Source of the DNA: Hypericum androsaemum
Taxonomy: Eukaryota; Streptophyta; Magnoliopsida; Malpighiales; Hypericaceae
DNA length: 64,000 nt
Reading direction: 5' to 3'
NCBI GenBank assembly: GCA_963995505.1
Contig: OZ023197.1
Span: 12,274,475-12,338,474 of the forward strand
The notes under the pieces were generated by a model. That model had not been told where the DNA came from. It did no database searches and saw only the letters and a program-made list of their open reading frames with translations. Of the stretch, positions 34,802 to 44,770 are shown piece by piece. The translations under genes and the position numbers were made by a program. The stretch's first letter is position 1, and the number at the start of each line of letters is the position of its first letter.

Positions 34802-35020
34802 ATGGTGCTACGCACCATCCTCGCCACGGTCCGAGTTGGCTATCCTTCTATTTGGTCAACTCATTTCCTAGTCAACATGGAGTTTCTCCTTATAAACTAG
34901 GAAATGTTGGTGCCACTTTCCAATGTGGGATTGCATTTATCATTTCCCTTTTGAGCCTCCCACTTTGGGCCTTTCCACTTTGGGCTTTGCATTGAATTTT
35001 CATTCAAAACTTTCCCAACA
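33987..35020 (-). repeat. 3' LTR of Copia B, with expanded hexamer repeat
   Basis: 1,034 bp. Compared with the other LTR it holds a duplicated 20 bp piece near 34550-34590 (CAGTCCCTCGTCACT twice) and a perfect TGCTCG repeat of ten units at 34741-34800. Immediately after is a hairpin GGATGGTGC TAC GCACCATCC (34800-34820) conserved in both LTRs. Confidence 0.9.
34741..34800. repeat. (TGCTCG)10 hexanucleotide microsatellite
   Basis: Ten exact TGCTCG units, against three imperfect units at the corresponding place of the other LTR (about 40122-40141). Preceded by CGAGCACGAGCGCG, which can pair with the repeat to form a hairpin. It creates long artificial frames of alternating Ala/Arg or Leu/Val on both strands. 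Confidence 0.95.
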
Positions 35021-35557
35021 ATCCCCCACATGAATGATGATTAATACATGCAGACTCTAATCGAAAGTTCTGACGTGTTATTATTGCATCGAGACAGGTA
35101 GCTTGTGGCTTTGAACCTTCTCTAGTAATATGTTATCGAATTTACTCGCTGCTCGGTGAACGTGATGTGATGTCTTGAACCGTCAGCTTTTGGCCTAAAC
35201 CAAGATAATAACATTTACATAATAATAACCCTAGTATATTTGGGTTCTCACGTTGTGTCCGTTTCGACCGTGGACTGTATCATAGATTCATAAGTGTTTT
35301 TCCCATTTAAAGCGGCCTCACTTCACACTTACATCGGTGATCTCCTATCAGGAGTATCCTGCCATACTCCACCTTTATTAAGGTATAGGAATCATTAGAA
35401 GTGTAATGCTTAACCTTACCACACCTCTGCAGGTTAACACCTGGGCAGCTTCTGAGAATGAGATAGGTTCCAGGTGATTAACTGAACCCTCCATAACTTA
35501 GTTGTCTCATTGAACCAAGTTTGTGGGATCTCCACTCATCATGGTTATGGACGTTCT

Positions 35558-36938
35558 TTAGTGTGTGGATTTTAATCCCATTCCCCTTACTGCGTTGTAC
35601 ATTTGATCTCTATTGATTTCTTTCGTAAAAGGATCAACTAAGTTGTCCTTGAACTTTACGTAATTAATGATGATCACCCCACTAGAGATCAACTGTCTAA
35701 CGGTATTGTGTCTCCGACGGATATGTCGAGACTTTCTATTGTACATTGTACTTTGTGCTCTCCCGATTGCAGACATGCTATCACAATGTATCAATACGGG
35801 AGGCATCGGTTTGCTCCAGCACAGAATATCCTCTAGGAAGTTTCTGAGCCATTCAGCTTCTTCACCAGCTTTGTCTAGTGCTATAAACTCTGACTCCATG
35901 GTGGATCGAGCTATGCATGTTTGTTTAGAGGACTTCCTAGACACAGCTCCTCCTCCTATGGTGAATACGTATCCACTCGTGGATTTGAAGTCTTTAGTGT
36001 CTGATATCCAGTTTGCGTCACTGTATCCTTCTAATACAGCTGGATATTTAGCATAATGTATGCCATGGTTTATGGTATGTTTTAAATACCGTAAAACCCT
36101 TTCCAGAGCTAGCCAGTGATCCTTCCCTATATTACTTGTGAATCTACTAAGCTTACTAACTGAGTACGCAATATCGGGACGTGTGCAGTTTGTTAAATAC
36201 ATCAAGCTCCCGATAATTTGCGCATACCTCAGTTGAGATAATGGGTCCCCTCGATTCTTGGCTAAGTGTAGATTCAAATCTACTGGAGTCTTAACCGGAG
36301 GTTTGTCAAAAGCTTCAAATTTCTTGATCACGCTTTCCACGTAGTGGAATTGCGTCAAGATAATTTCGTCAGCTTTCCTAGAGATTTTTATTCCTAGTAT
36401 GACGTCTGCCAGACCCATATCTTTCATGTCAAAGTGGTTCTTTAACATATTCTTAGTTTTCACAATAACCTCTTTATTGCTTCCCATAATTAGTAAGTCA
36501 TCTACGTAGAGACAGCATTGTTCTGTCAAATTTCTCGTGCCACTGTTTTGGCACTTTTTTTAGCCCGTATAGTGACTTGACTAGCCGACACATTTTATGC
36601 TCTTGACCGGGAGCCATAAACCCTTCAGGTTGCTCTATGTATATCTCCTCTTCCAGTTCTCCATTTAGAAAAGCTGTTTTTACGTCCATTTGGTGGATCT
36701 CAAGGTTATAGAGTGCCGCAACAGCTATGAGTACTCTAATTGATGTGATTCTTGTGACCGGTGAATACGTGTCAAAGAAATCATGTCCCTCCTTCTGTTT
36801 GAACCCCTTAGCTACCAATCGAGCTTTGTACTTGTCGATTGATCCATCAGCTTTGTATTTCCTTTTTAGGATCCACCTGCATCCCAAAGGTTTGCAGCCC
36901 GGTGGGAGATCCACGATTTCCCACGTGTGGTTTTGCAT
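35558..36938 (-). pseudogene. Copia B reverse transcriptase-RNase H
   Basis: The minus-strand frame begins after the TAG at 36972-36974 and reads MQNHTWEIVDLPPGCK, then the typical RT core (KARLVAKGFKQKEG, MDVKTAFLNGELEEEIYIEQPEGF). Near 36520 some 20 codons are missing and the frame shifts, so QWHEKFDR jumps to [15 protein letters not shown] with the catalytic YVDD kept. RNase H follows ([28 protein letters not shown]) with its end at 35558. Apart from the deletion it is well preserved. Confidence 0.85.
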
Positions 36939-36971
36939 AATGGATTCTATCTCACTATTGATAGCTTCCTT

Positions 36972-38540
36972 CTAGAGAGGAGCATCTGGACTGGACAATG
37001 CCTCTTGGATTGTCCTGGGTTCATCTTCTAACGCATAGGTTAGATAATCCGGACCAAAGGATTTGGTTACCTTCGTCCGTTTACTACGTCTAGGTTCATC
37101 ATCTTTCTGATTTGATCCTTGCGTAGTCTCGTGAGCCCTTTTCTTTGGACTTCCTTTATTTCTTTCCTTATTAGGAAAGCTATTCTCAAAAAACGTTGCG
37201 TTCCTTGATTCTATGACCATTCCCGCGTTTATCTCAGGGTTTTCAGATTTATGCACCAAAAATTGATAAGCACTACTATGTTGCGCATATCCGATAAAGA
37301 TGCAATCAATGGTCTTGGGTCTTATTCTCATCTGCTTAGGCTTAGGTACTTCGACCTTTGCTAGGCACCCCCACACTTTAAGGTAACCGTAGGAAGGCTT
37401 CCTTCCTTTCCATAGTTCATATGGGGTTTTATCCCTTTTCTTGTGTGGCAACTTGTTTAGAATGTGGTTAGCTGAGAGCACAGCTTCCCCCCACATGTTC
37501 TGGGGTAAGCCTGAGCTAATCAATATAGCGTTCATCATCTCATTAAGAGTTTGATTTTTGCGTTCAGCTACGCCATTCGATTGAGGTGAGTATGGAGCAG
37601 TCGTCTGATGAATAATGCCATGTTCTTGACAGAGTTCATCAAACGGAGCTACATATTCTCCCCCTCGATCACTTCGGATCATTTTGATTTTCACGATGAG
37701 TTGATTTTCAACCTCATTCTTATATCTCTTAAAGGCATCAAGAGCTTCGTCTTTTCCCTTTAGGAGATATACGTAACAATATCTCGTGCAGTCATCGATA
37801 AATGTGATGAAGTATTTCTTCCCGCCTTTAGTTTGCACGTGTTTCATATCGCAAGTGTCCGTATGAATTAACTCTAAAGGCGTAGTACTTCTTTCCACCG
37901 AATGGAAAGGTGCTTTGGTCATTTTAGCCTCCACACATACTTCACATTTATCAGATGGGTTGAACTCTAGATTTGGTAATAAATTTAAACTTACTAACTT
38001 TCTTAGCGAGTTTAAATTTACGTGTCCTAATCTACCATGCCATAAATTAGAACACTCGGCCAAGTAAGAAGAAGCGTTAACTTTATTTTTACCGTTAAAG
38101 CTGCGATGTACAGTTATTACATTCATCTTAAATAGCCCCTTTTCTAGATAACCCTTTCCTATGAATTGACCCGCTTTGGTCAGTACAAACTTATCAGCCT
38201 CAAATACAAGCTTAAGACCGGCTTTGCTTAACAGTGAGCCAGAAACTAAGTTCTTGCGGATGTCCGGGACATGCAGCACATCCTTGAGGGTCAACTCCTT
38301 TCGTGAGGTCAGCTTTAGGACCACCTTACCCAAACCGACGATCTTGGACGTTGCGGAATTTTCTATGAACAGCTTTCGGCCGGTGATCGGGATATAGTTT
38401 GAGAACATCTCCTTGTCTGAGCAGACGTGGCGGGTAGCTCATGTGTCCACGAACCACTCTCTCGGATTGTCCACCAGGTTGGCTTCAAACACCACGGCTG
38501 ACAGATCCATTTCGGACAAGTCTTCAGCCAGGTTAGCCTT
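36972..38540 (-). pseudogene. Copia B protease and integrase
   Basis: In the same frame as gag. The protease active site reads V-D-T-stop-A-T: the Gly codon of the catalytic D-T-G is now TGA (38439-38441). Then follow the pre-integrase zinc finger ([27 protein letters not shown]) and integrase core ([31 protein letters not shown]). The frame closes at a TAG (36972-36974) where relatives have Trp before K-E-A-I-N, a single-base change. Confidence 0.85.
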
Positions 38541-39374
38541 TCATTGGTCGTCCTTCTTCGGCTGGCGACAGTCCTTAGCCATGTGGCCAGGTTTGCCGCA
38601 GTTGTAGCAGTCGCCCTTGATCTTCTTGTTCTTTTTCTTCGTGGGCACTTGCTTCTCCTGCTTATCCCCGGACTTCTTCCTCTTCTTGCCACCTTTTCCC
38701 TCGGCGAGGTGCACGGTGGTCTCAAAGTTGGCCTTGCCTTGCTTGACTTCGGACTTTCGGTTGTCTTCCTCGATCCTAAGTCTCACTATTAGGTCTTCTA
38801 GGCCCATGTCCTTCCTCTTGTATTTGAGGTAGCTTTTGAAGTCCTTCCAGAGCGGGGGGAGCTTCTCGATCATCGCAGCTACTTGGAAGGACTCGCTGAG
38901 TTGCATCCCTTCGGCTTGGATCTCGTGAAGGATCAGCTGTAACTCCTGCACTTGGTCGATGACCTTCTTGGAGTCCACCATCTTGAAGTCGAGGAATCGT
39001 CCGACGATGAATTTCTTCGTCCCGGCATCCTCCGTTTTGTACTTCTTCTCGAGTGAACTCCATAGCTCCTTTGCAGTTTTGGTTACCGCGTAGATGTTGT
39101 AGAGCGTGTCGTCTAGTCTATTCAGGACGTAGTTCTGGCACAGGAAGTCGATGTGACTCCACGCTTCGAGAGCGTTGATCTTCTGTTGATCCGTCTCATT
39201 TTTCGCTATATTCGGTGCTTCCTCTTTCAGGAACCGAACTAGGTTGAGCATGGTCAGATAGAACGTCATCTTCTGTTGCCACCTCTTGAACTCGGTACCG
39301 TTGAACTTCGCTGGCCTTTCGGCGTGGACAGTTCCTGGTACTGTTGTCATTGCTACGGTGCTTGACGATGCCAT
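38541..39374 (-). pseudogene. Copia B gag, near intact
   Basis: 277 codons from the ATG at 39374 (an alternative in-frame ATG at 39386 adds four). It has the copia gag N-terminus ([18 protein letters not shown]), the helical region [13 protein letters not shown], and a CCHC zinc knuckle [14 protein letters not shown] near the end. A TGA at 38541-38543, just past the zinc knuckle, separates it from protease in the same frame; it could be a mutated codon or a readthrough point, and mutation is more likely given the other stops. Confidence 0.85.
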
Positions 39375-39402
39375 CTTCAAGTACACGATCTCGTCTTACG
39401 AT

Positions 39403-40361
39403 TGTTGTATCGGAGGGTTCTGTGTACTTGATTAGGATCTACGGCAGTCGAGGCAAGTGTTGGACACTTTCTCCGTAAGACGAGATTGCCCCGTATATTT
39501 TAGTGCGGTACGGGCTACGGCAATCGTTCCCAAGATACAACGACTGTTCGGGCATTTCCAAGAACGTTGCACACGTATCTTGAAACTTTTGGGCGAACCC
39601 TTATATACCGAGAACTTTCGGACTATTTGTAAGTGAAGAACGAGGGGAGAGGAGAAGACAATAATGCTTATGGAATGCACTTGCTGTTGGGATGGATTGA
39701 TAACGAGGGGGAGTTGCCTATTTATAGGCGCTGGAAGAGTGGCAGGTAGGCACTCTGAAGGTGCACGAGGCATTTCCGAAGAGATGCAACTCAGGCAGGC
39801 AGCCAGATCGCTTGTGGCCCTTCGGAGGTGGCCCTTCGCTAGGCAGATAGGCTGGCAGCGCTCGTGGCCCTTCGGTGGCATTCTCGCAACCCTTCAGCCG
39901 TCTGGAAGTCTCTAGGACGTTCCAGCCCTTCGTGCCTCTTCGTTGGCCATCCTGGAAGGTGCTCACAGTCCCTCGCCACTTCGGTAGGCACGCAGCTCTC
40001 TCCGGACTCGAGCAAAATACTTAAGGCTCCTCCAGATGATGCGCACGTGCGAAGTGCCAAGTGCGCCACAAAGCGCCCATTGTGACCTGCGTCCAATGCG
40101 CCATGCGCACACGCACGTGCGCGTGCTCATGCTAGTGCTCGGATGGTGTTACGCACCATCCTCGCCGCGGTCTGAGTTGGCTATCCTTCCATTTGGTCAA
40201 CTCATTTCCTAGTCAACAAGGAGTTTCTCCTTATAAACTAGGAAATGTTGGTGCCACTTTCCAATGTGGGATTGCATTTTCCATTTCCCTTTTGGGCCTC
40301 CCACTTTGGGCCTTTCCACTTTGGGCTTTGCATTGAATTTTCATTCAAAACTTTCCCAACA
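39403..40361 (-). repeat. 5' LTR of Copia B
   Basis: 959 bp, TGTTGTATCGG to CTTTCCCAACA on the plus strand. On the minus strand a TATAAATA box lies at about 39718-39726, agreeing with transcription towards gag. Its outer end lies 85 bp from the start codon of NLR3. It differs from the other LTR at scattered sites, so this insertion appears older than Copia A. Confidence 0.9.
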
Positions 40362-40366
40362 ATTTT

Positions 40367-40446
40367 GAGATAAAGGGTTGGGCTTTGGTTGTTCAAATCA
40401 GTGGATGATCCTTTCTTGCTTGGTTTCTCGATCCACAGGTGACAGA
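40367..40446 (+). promoter_or_regulatory. Short NLR3 leader with possible intron acceptor
   Basis: Only 80 bp separate the target duplication of Copia B from the NLR3 ATG. The stretch ends with a pyrimidine-rich tract and ATCCACAG before GTGACAGA-ATG, which looks like a 3' splice site. If so, Copia B sits in a 5'-UTR intron and the promoter lies left of 33987. Nothing like the NLR2 leader is present here. Confidence 0.45.
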
Positions 40447-43400
40447 ATGGCTGAAGGAGTCCTCTTCGATGTGGCGGCGTCGATCCTGACAAAGCTCGGG
40501 TCCCTCGCACTGAAAGAGATTGGGTTGCTATGGGGCCTACAAGATGAGCTCAAGAGGCTGCAGGCTACTCTTCAAACAATCGAGGTTGTGCTTCGTGATG
40601 CAGAGAAACAGTACCATACGCGCGAAGCAGTTAAAGTGTGGTTGAATGAACTCAAAGATGTAGTTTATGATGTTGATGACTTGCTGGATGACATCTCAAC
40701 TGAGAAATTGAGCCGGCGACTGAAGTCCGGTAATGTGGTGACCAAGGAGGTACAATTTTTCTTCTCTCGCTCGAATAGGATTGCATATGGTCTTAAAATG
40801 GCTCATAAGATCAAGGACATAAGAGCCAAACTAGATGAGATTAAAGGGAATAGGAAGTTTCACTTGAACCAAAATCTTCCAGAACCTATATCTCTGGATC
40901 ATGGTAGGGACACTCACTCATCTGCACCTCATGTAGTGATTGGGAGAGAAGATGATAAGAAGAAGATCACGAGTCTTTTACTAGATGACCATAGAGAGGA
41001 TGTGATGTTCATTCCAATAGTTGGAATGGGAGGTTTGGGAAAAACAACACTTGCTCAAATGATATACAATGATGGGATGGTGCAACAGAATTTTGAGCTA
41101 AAAGCATGGGTTTGTGTATCTGATATTTTTGATGTCAAATCGATTGTTGAGAGGATTATTGGATGTATTGATGGATGGAAACCTACAGGAAACAAGGAGA
41201 TGGAGATACTTAAGAACATACTTAGTGAGAAAACTAAAGGAAAAAAGTATTTGTTCGTGTTGGATGATATATGGAATGAAGATCGTGAAAAGTGGACTAG
41301 TTTGAGCGATTTGATCATAGGTGGTGCTAGAGGAAGTAGAATAATGGTAACCACCCGAAGCAAGGTCGTAGCTGATATAACATGTACCTCACAAATTTAT
41401 GAATTGAAAGGTTTATCAGAGGCAGAGTCTTGGGATTTGTTTCGAAAAGTGGCATTTAGGCAAGGGCAAGCACCTAATGAAGAGTTCAAAAAACTGGGAA
41501 AGGAGATTGTAGAAAAATGTAGTGGACTTCCTCTAGCAATAAGGACAATAGGAAGCTTGTTGTATACGAGAAGAAAAGAGTCTGAGTGGCTACATTTCAA
41601 AGATGAGGAGTTCTCAACATTGGATCCAAAAATCAACATTATAGAGATATTGAAGCTGAGCTACAATCATTTGGCCTCAAACTTGAAACACTGCTTTGCT
41701 TATTGTAGCCTATTTCCCAAAGATTATATATTTGACGTGTCCAAGCTAATTAATTATTGGAAGGCACATGGTTATGTTGATTCGACAAATGAAGGCATGT
41801 CTTCTAAAAACAACGGTTATAATTGTTTGAAGTATCTTGTCCAAAGATCATTTCTCCAGGTAGAAGAAGAAAATGAAGACGGTGAAGTAGTGAAATGTAG
41901 AATGCATGATTTTATGCATGACCTGGCTACGTCAGTTGCAGGAGAAGAGGTCAAACTACTGGTGTATGGACGTTTCAATGGAACAATGGTTACCGAGAAA
42001 ACTCGACACATTTCACTGCTTAATGTTCCGGTCGAAGTAAAATGGCAAGATTTGGTTTCCCTGTTCCAAGGAAAGAAGGTGCGTACCTTTATTATCTGGT
42101 TTGAGGAATATGATGATGGAGTAGTTGGTGAGAAGTGGGCTACTATTCTTTCTGGGTTGAAATACTTGAGAGTACTAGCTTTACATAATATGAAGTTAAA
42201 GAAATTGCCAAGCTTTATCGGTAAATTGAAGCATCTGAGGCAACTTGATCTCTTTTATAATAATAAATTAGAGAGGCTTCCTGACTCTATTACACGACTG
42301 TACAACTTGCAAGTCCTTAACTTAGACAGGTGTGTAAGTCTTAAGGAACTGCCAAAGGACATGAAGAAGTTGGTAAATCTGATCCATCTTGGGTTGGAAG
42401 GTTTCGAATTGAAAGAGATGCCACGAGGAATTGGACAACTGACCGCTTTGGAGGTGTTCCCACAATTCGTCTTGCCCCAAACAATGACAAGATCGACTGG
42501 TGGATTGGACAAGTTACAGAAGTTGAACAAGTTGAAGGGGAAACTGAGTATATTAAATCTCCAATATGTGGAGAAAGGTGCATGGGAGTGTGAGGCGGCC
42601 AACTTAAAAGACAAGTCAAATCTTCAATCTTTGATGCTAGGCTGGAAGGATGAAGCGCAGGACACGAGCATTCAAGAGAGGTCACTGGAAGCATTGCAGC
42701 CCCACGTAAACCTTAGAAAGTTGACAATCGGTGGCTACAGAGGAGTGAGGATTCCACGGTGGGTATCCTCTCTGGAAAATCTAGTCAGTGTCTGTATCTA
42801 CGATTGTTGCAATTGTAAGTCCCTTCCACCATTGGATGGACTGCCGTCTCTTCAACTTCTAGAAGTTGCACGTGCATATGAGTTGGAATACATTATAGAC
42901 AACATCGGAAATACGGGAGGGGGAGGCCGGTCATGTTTCTTCCCAAGCTTGAAGACGATCTCTCTCGGCATTTGTCCTAAACTGAAGGGATGGTGGAGTA
43001 GTACGGAAGAGCAGCTTCACTACCAGCTACTTTGTCTTTCTGAATTGACGATCATCAACTGCCCCAACCTCAAAGGACGGATGCCTCTGCTCCCATCTCT
43101 CAACACTCTGCATCTAGTGGACACCAGTTCAGAGCTGTTGGAGGAGACACTGGTACATGCTAAACCACCATCGACTGGCACTAACACTAGTCTCTCTCCT
43201 TTGCAATCTCTGCATGTTTATGAAATTAGAGGTTTGAGTTTTCTGCGGGAGGAGGCGCTCCAAGGCCTTGCATCTCTGAAATCCCTAGAGATTAGCGGTG
43301 TCGCAGATACAAGTGTCTTGGCTCCATGGCTCTACCATCTATCCTCCCTTGAGTTTCTATCACTCTCGTTTTGTGCGGAGATGAACATGTTTGAGGAGAA

Positions 43401-43719
43401 TAATACTGAGTTGATCAGATGCCTCAAAAATCTCCGCTCTCTTTGGATTAGATATTTAAAGATGATGGCTCTTCCTAAGGGGATTCAGTATCTTACCTCT
43501 CTAGAGGAACTCTTTATTTCCCATTGTGAAGAATTGGAGGCCTTGCCAGCGTGGATGGGCAACCTCACCTCATTAAACAGTTTAGAAATCATGGGAGGTC
43601 ACCAACTGAGTAAAAGATGCGGGAGCAACCAGGGAGAGGATTGGCCCTTCATCTCTCACATTCCTAACATCTATGTCAATGGTGGATGGGTCCAACGCGA
43701 CGGCCGCTACCAGTTGTGA
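40447..43719 (+). CDS. CC-NB-ARC-LRR disease resistance protein (NLR3, RGA type)
   Basis: CNL-class receptor of 1,090 residues without introns. Start taken at the MAEGVLF shared with NLR2; the frame is open for 23 more codons upstream (to 40378) but these lack homology in the siblings. Coiled coil 1-150 with DVVYDVDDLLDD; P-loop GMGGLGKTT at about 192; kinase-2 LFVLDDIW about 270; RNBS-B GSRIMVTTR; GLPLAIRT; CFAYCSLFPKDY; MHD motif RMHDFMHD about 485; LRRs to about 1060; end GRYQL. From about residue 83 to 560 it is almost the same as NLR2, DNA included. Copia B ends 85 bp before the ATG, so its expression may be altered. The reading frame itself is undamaged. Confidence 0.95.
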   Translation: MAEGVLFDVAASILTKLGSLALKEIGLLWGLQDELKRLQATLQTIEVVLRDAEKQYHTREAVKVWLNELKDVVYDVDDLLDDISTEKLSRRLKSGNVVTKEVQFFFSRSNRIAYGLKMAHKIKDIRAKLDEIKGNRKFHLNQNLPEPISLDHGRDTHSSAPHVVIGREDDKKKITSLLLDDHREDVMFIPIVGMGGLGKTTLAQMIYNDGMVQQNFELKAWVCVSDIFDVKSIVERIIGCIDGWKPTGNKEMEILKNILSEKTKGKKYLFVLDDIWNEDREKWTSLSDLIIGGARGSRIMVTTRSKVVADITCTSQIYELKGLSEAESWDLFRKVAFRQGQAPNEEFKKLGKEIVEKCSGLPLAIRTIGSLLYTRRKESEWLHFKDEEFSTLDPKINIIEILKLSYNHLASNLKHCFAYCSLFPKDYIFDVSKLINYWKAHGYVDSTNEGMSSKNNGYNCLKYLVQRSFLQVEEENEDGEVVKCRMHDFMHDLATSVAGEEVKLLVYGRFNGTMVTEKTRHISLLNVPVEVKWQDLVSLFQGKKVRTFIIWFEEYDDGVVGEKWATILSGLKYLRVLALHNMKLKKLPSFIGKLKHLRQLDLFYNNKLERLPDSITRLYNLQVLNLDRCVSLKELPKDMKKLVNLIHLGLEGFELKEMPRGIGQLTALEVFPQFVLPQTMTRSTGGLDKLQKLNKLKGKLSILNLQYVEKGAWECEAANLKDKSNLQSLMLGWKDEAQDTSIQERSLEALQPHVNLRKLTIGGYRGVRIPRWVSSLENLVSVCIYDCCNCKSLPPLDGLPSLQLLEVARAYELEYIIDNIGNTGGGGRSCFFPSLKTISLGICPKLKGWWSSTEEQLHYQLLCLSELTIINCPNLKGRMPLLPSLNTLHLVDTSSELLEETLVHAKPPSTGTNTSLSPLQSLHVYEIRGLSFLREEALQGLASLKSLEISGVADTSVLAPWLYHLSSLEFLSLSFCAEMNMFEENNTELIRCLKNLRSLWIRYLKMMALPKGIQYLTSLEELFISHCEELEALPAWMGNLTSLNSLEIMGGHQLSKRCGSNQGEDWPFISHIPNIYVNGGWVQRDGRYQL

Positions 43720-44400
43720 GCCGGAGAAGCTTCCTCCTTCCATCCTCTCCATTCACAGGTTTGTCACAACTGACCTGCTGTTTACTTGGTCAAACGATAA
43801 TTGTATGCTTCGATTTATTCTAATCATGATTCCATAGGCTCAATGAATGCTTTCTGCTTCCTTTTTTGTCTTGTTGGTTTGTGTGAAGAAGTCGAATTTT
43901 GCTTGCCAAATTCCCTGGTGCACTTCTCTTACTCTTTTAAATTTCAGGAGCTGGAGTAATTGTTGTTCAAGACTTGCTCCCTGGTACGAATATATATATA
44001 TTCTTCATATTTCTTATAGATGATATCGTATAGTTCACTTTGATGTGACAGTGATGAAGCTTTTCAAGAATTAGCTCTGTTTTTGTATGGCTGCAGGCTA
44101 GCAAACGCGGCTTCAGCATTTCTGGTTTCGGCCTGGATGCATTGTTTGTGGTTGAACTTGAAGCTTTTCCTGAAGGGAGCTCCGGCGTGTTGTCGTGATG
44201 ATGGAAGTTTGAAGGTCTTGAAGGACATAATGGTTTGAGGGTCTCTCCAAGCTACTGCGACAGAAAATCGATGGCAATCACAATGGTACTCATGGATCCA
44301 TTGAAAGCAGAAGTGTGTTGTGTTTATTTCCTGAACGAGATGTGTTTTATTTCAATGTCTTGTCCTGAACATTCTAGTGTGTTATGTATTTCTAATAATT
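43720..44400. other. NLR3 3' untranslated region and flank
   Basis: Similar to the flank after NLR2 (16900-17830): GAGCCGGAGAAGCTTC just after the stop, TTGTCTTGTTGGTTTGTGTG, GGAGCTGGAGTAATTGTTG and TTTCAATGTCTTGTCCTGAA are shared. No gene. Confidence 0.7.
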
Positions 44401-44404
44401 ATTC

Positions 44405-44770
44405 CCAACATCTGCGGTGTCACGGACGAGAGTCCTGTCTCCATGCAGACAATCAACAGTTGCAAGGAGATGAACTTGTTTGAGGATAATAATGCAGAGT
44501 TGGTCCAATGACTCGGGATTCTCCGCGCCCTTTGGATTTGATTGTTGTTCACAGATGAAGTCTCTTCTTAAAGGGATCACCATGATCTTCCCTCTCTACA
44601 GGCACTCGTGATTAAACAGTTTAAACATTTGCTGCTGTTTCAAGCTGAGTAAAACATGGAAAGGATTGGTCCTTGATCTCTCTCACATTCCTAACATCCA
44701 AGTCAGTCTTGAATGGGTCCAACACCCGATGGCTGCTACCAATTGTGAGCTGGAGAAGCTTCCTTCCTCT
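44405..44770 (+). pseudogene. NLR C-terminal LRR relic downstream of NLR3
   Basis: Fragments in broken frame match NLR C-termini: GAGTCCTGTCTCCATG, KEMNLFEDNNAELVQ followed by TGA, ATGAAGTCTCTTCTTAAAGGG, CTCGTGATTAAACAG, then GGAAAGGATTGG, ATCTCTCTCACATTCCTAACATCCAA and a final GGGTCCAACACCCGATGGC. The order is that of NLR1-3 residues about 960 to the end, with deletions. Its 5' portion is retained at 17850-17930 behind NLR2. It derives from an old third NLR in the ancestral unit. Confidence 0.85.

Larger units (their letters stand above)
33987..40361 (-). mobile_element. Ty1-copia retrotransposon B (minus strand)
   Basis: 6,375 bp element with long LTRs and the 5 bp duplication ATTTT at 33982-33986 and 40362-40366. 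Ends are the standard TGTTG...CAACA. The coding strand is minus: gag at 38541-39374, protease and integrase 36972-38540, reverse transcriptase and RNase H 35558-36938. A purine tract (TGTGGGGGAT on the minus strand) abuts the left, downstream LTR. A canonical tRNA primer site is not visible beside the right, upstream LTR, and the first gag ATG is only about 28 nt from it. It is damaged by three in-frame stops and one shifting deletion. Confidence 0.93.

Noticed and set aside
34423..34900. Long open frames on both strands with alternating Ala/Arg, Leu/Val or Cys/Ser residues
   Set aside because: They are produced by the TGCTCG hexamer repeat in a retrotransposon LTR and have no start context or homology.
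40378..40446. Upstream start for NLR3 adding 23 residues
   Set aside because: The added residues have no counterpart in NLR1 or NLR2, and the stretch resembles the end of an intron plus a short leader.
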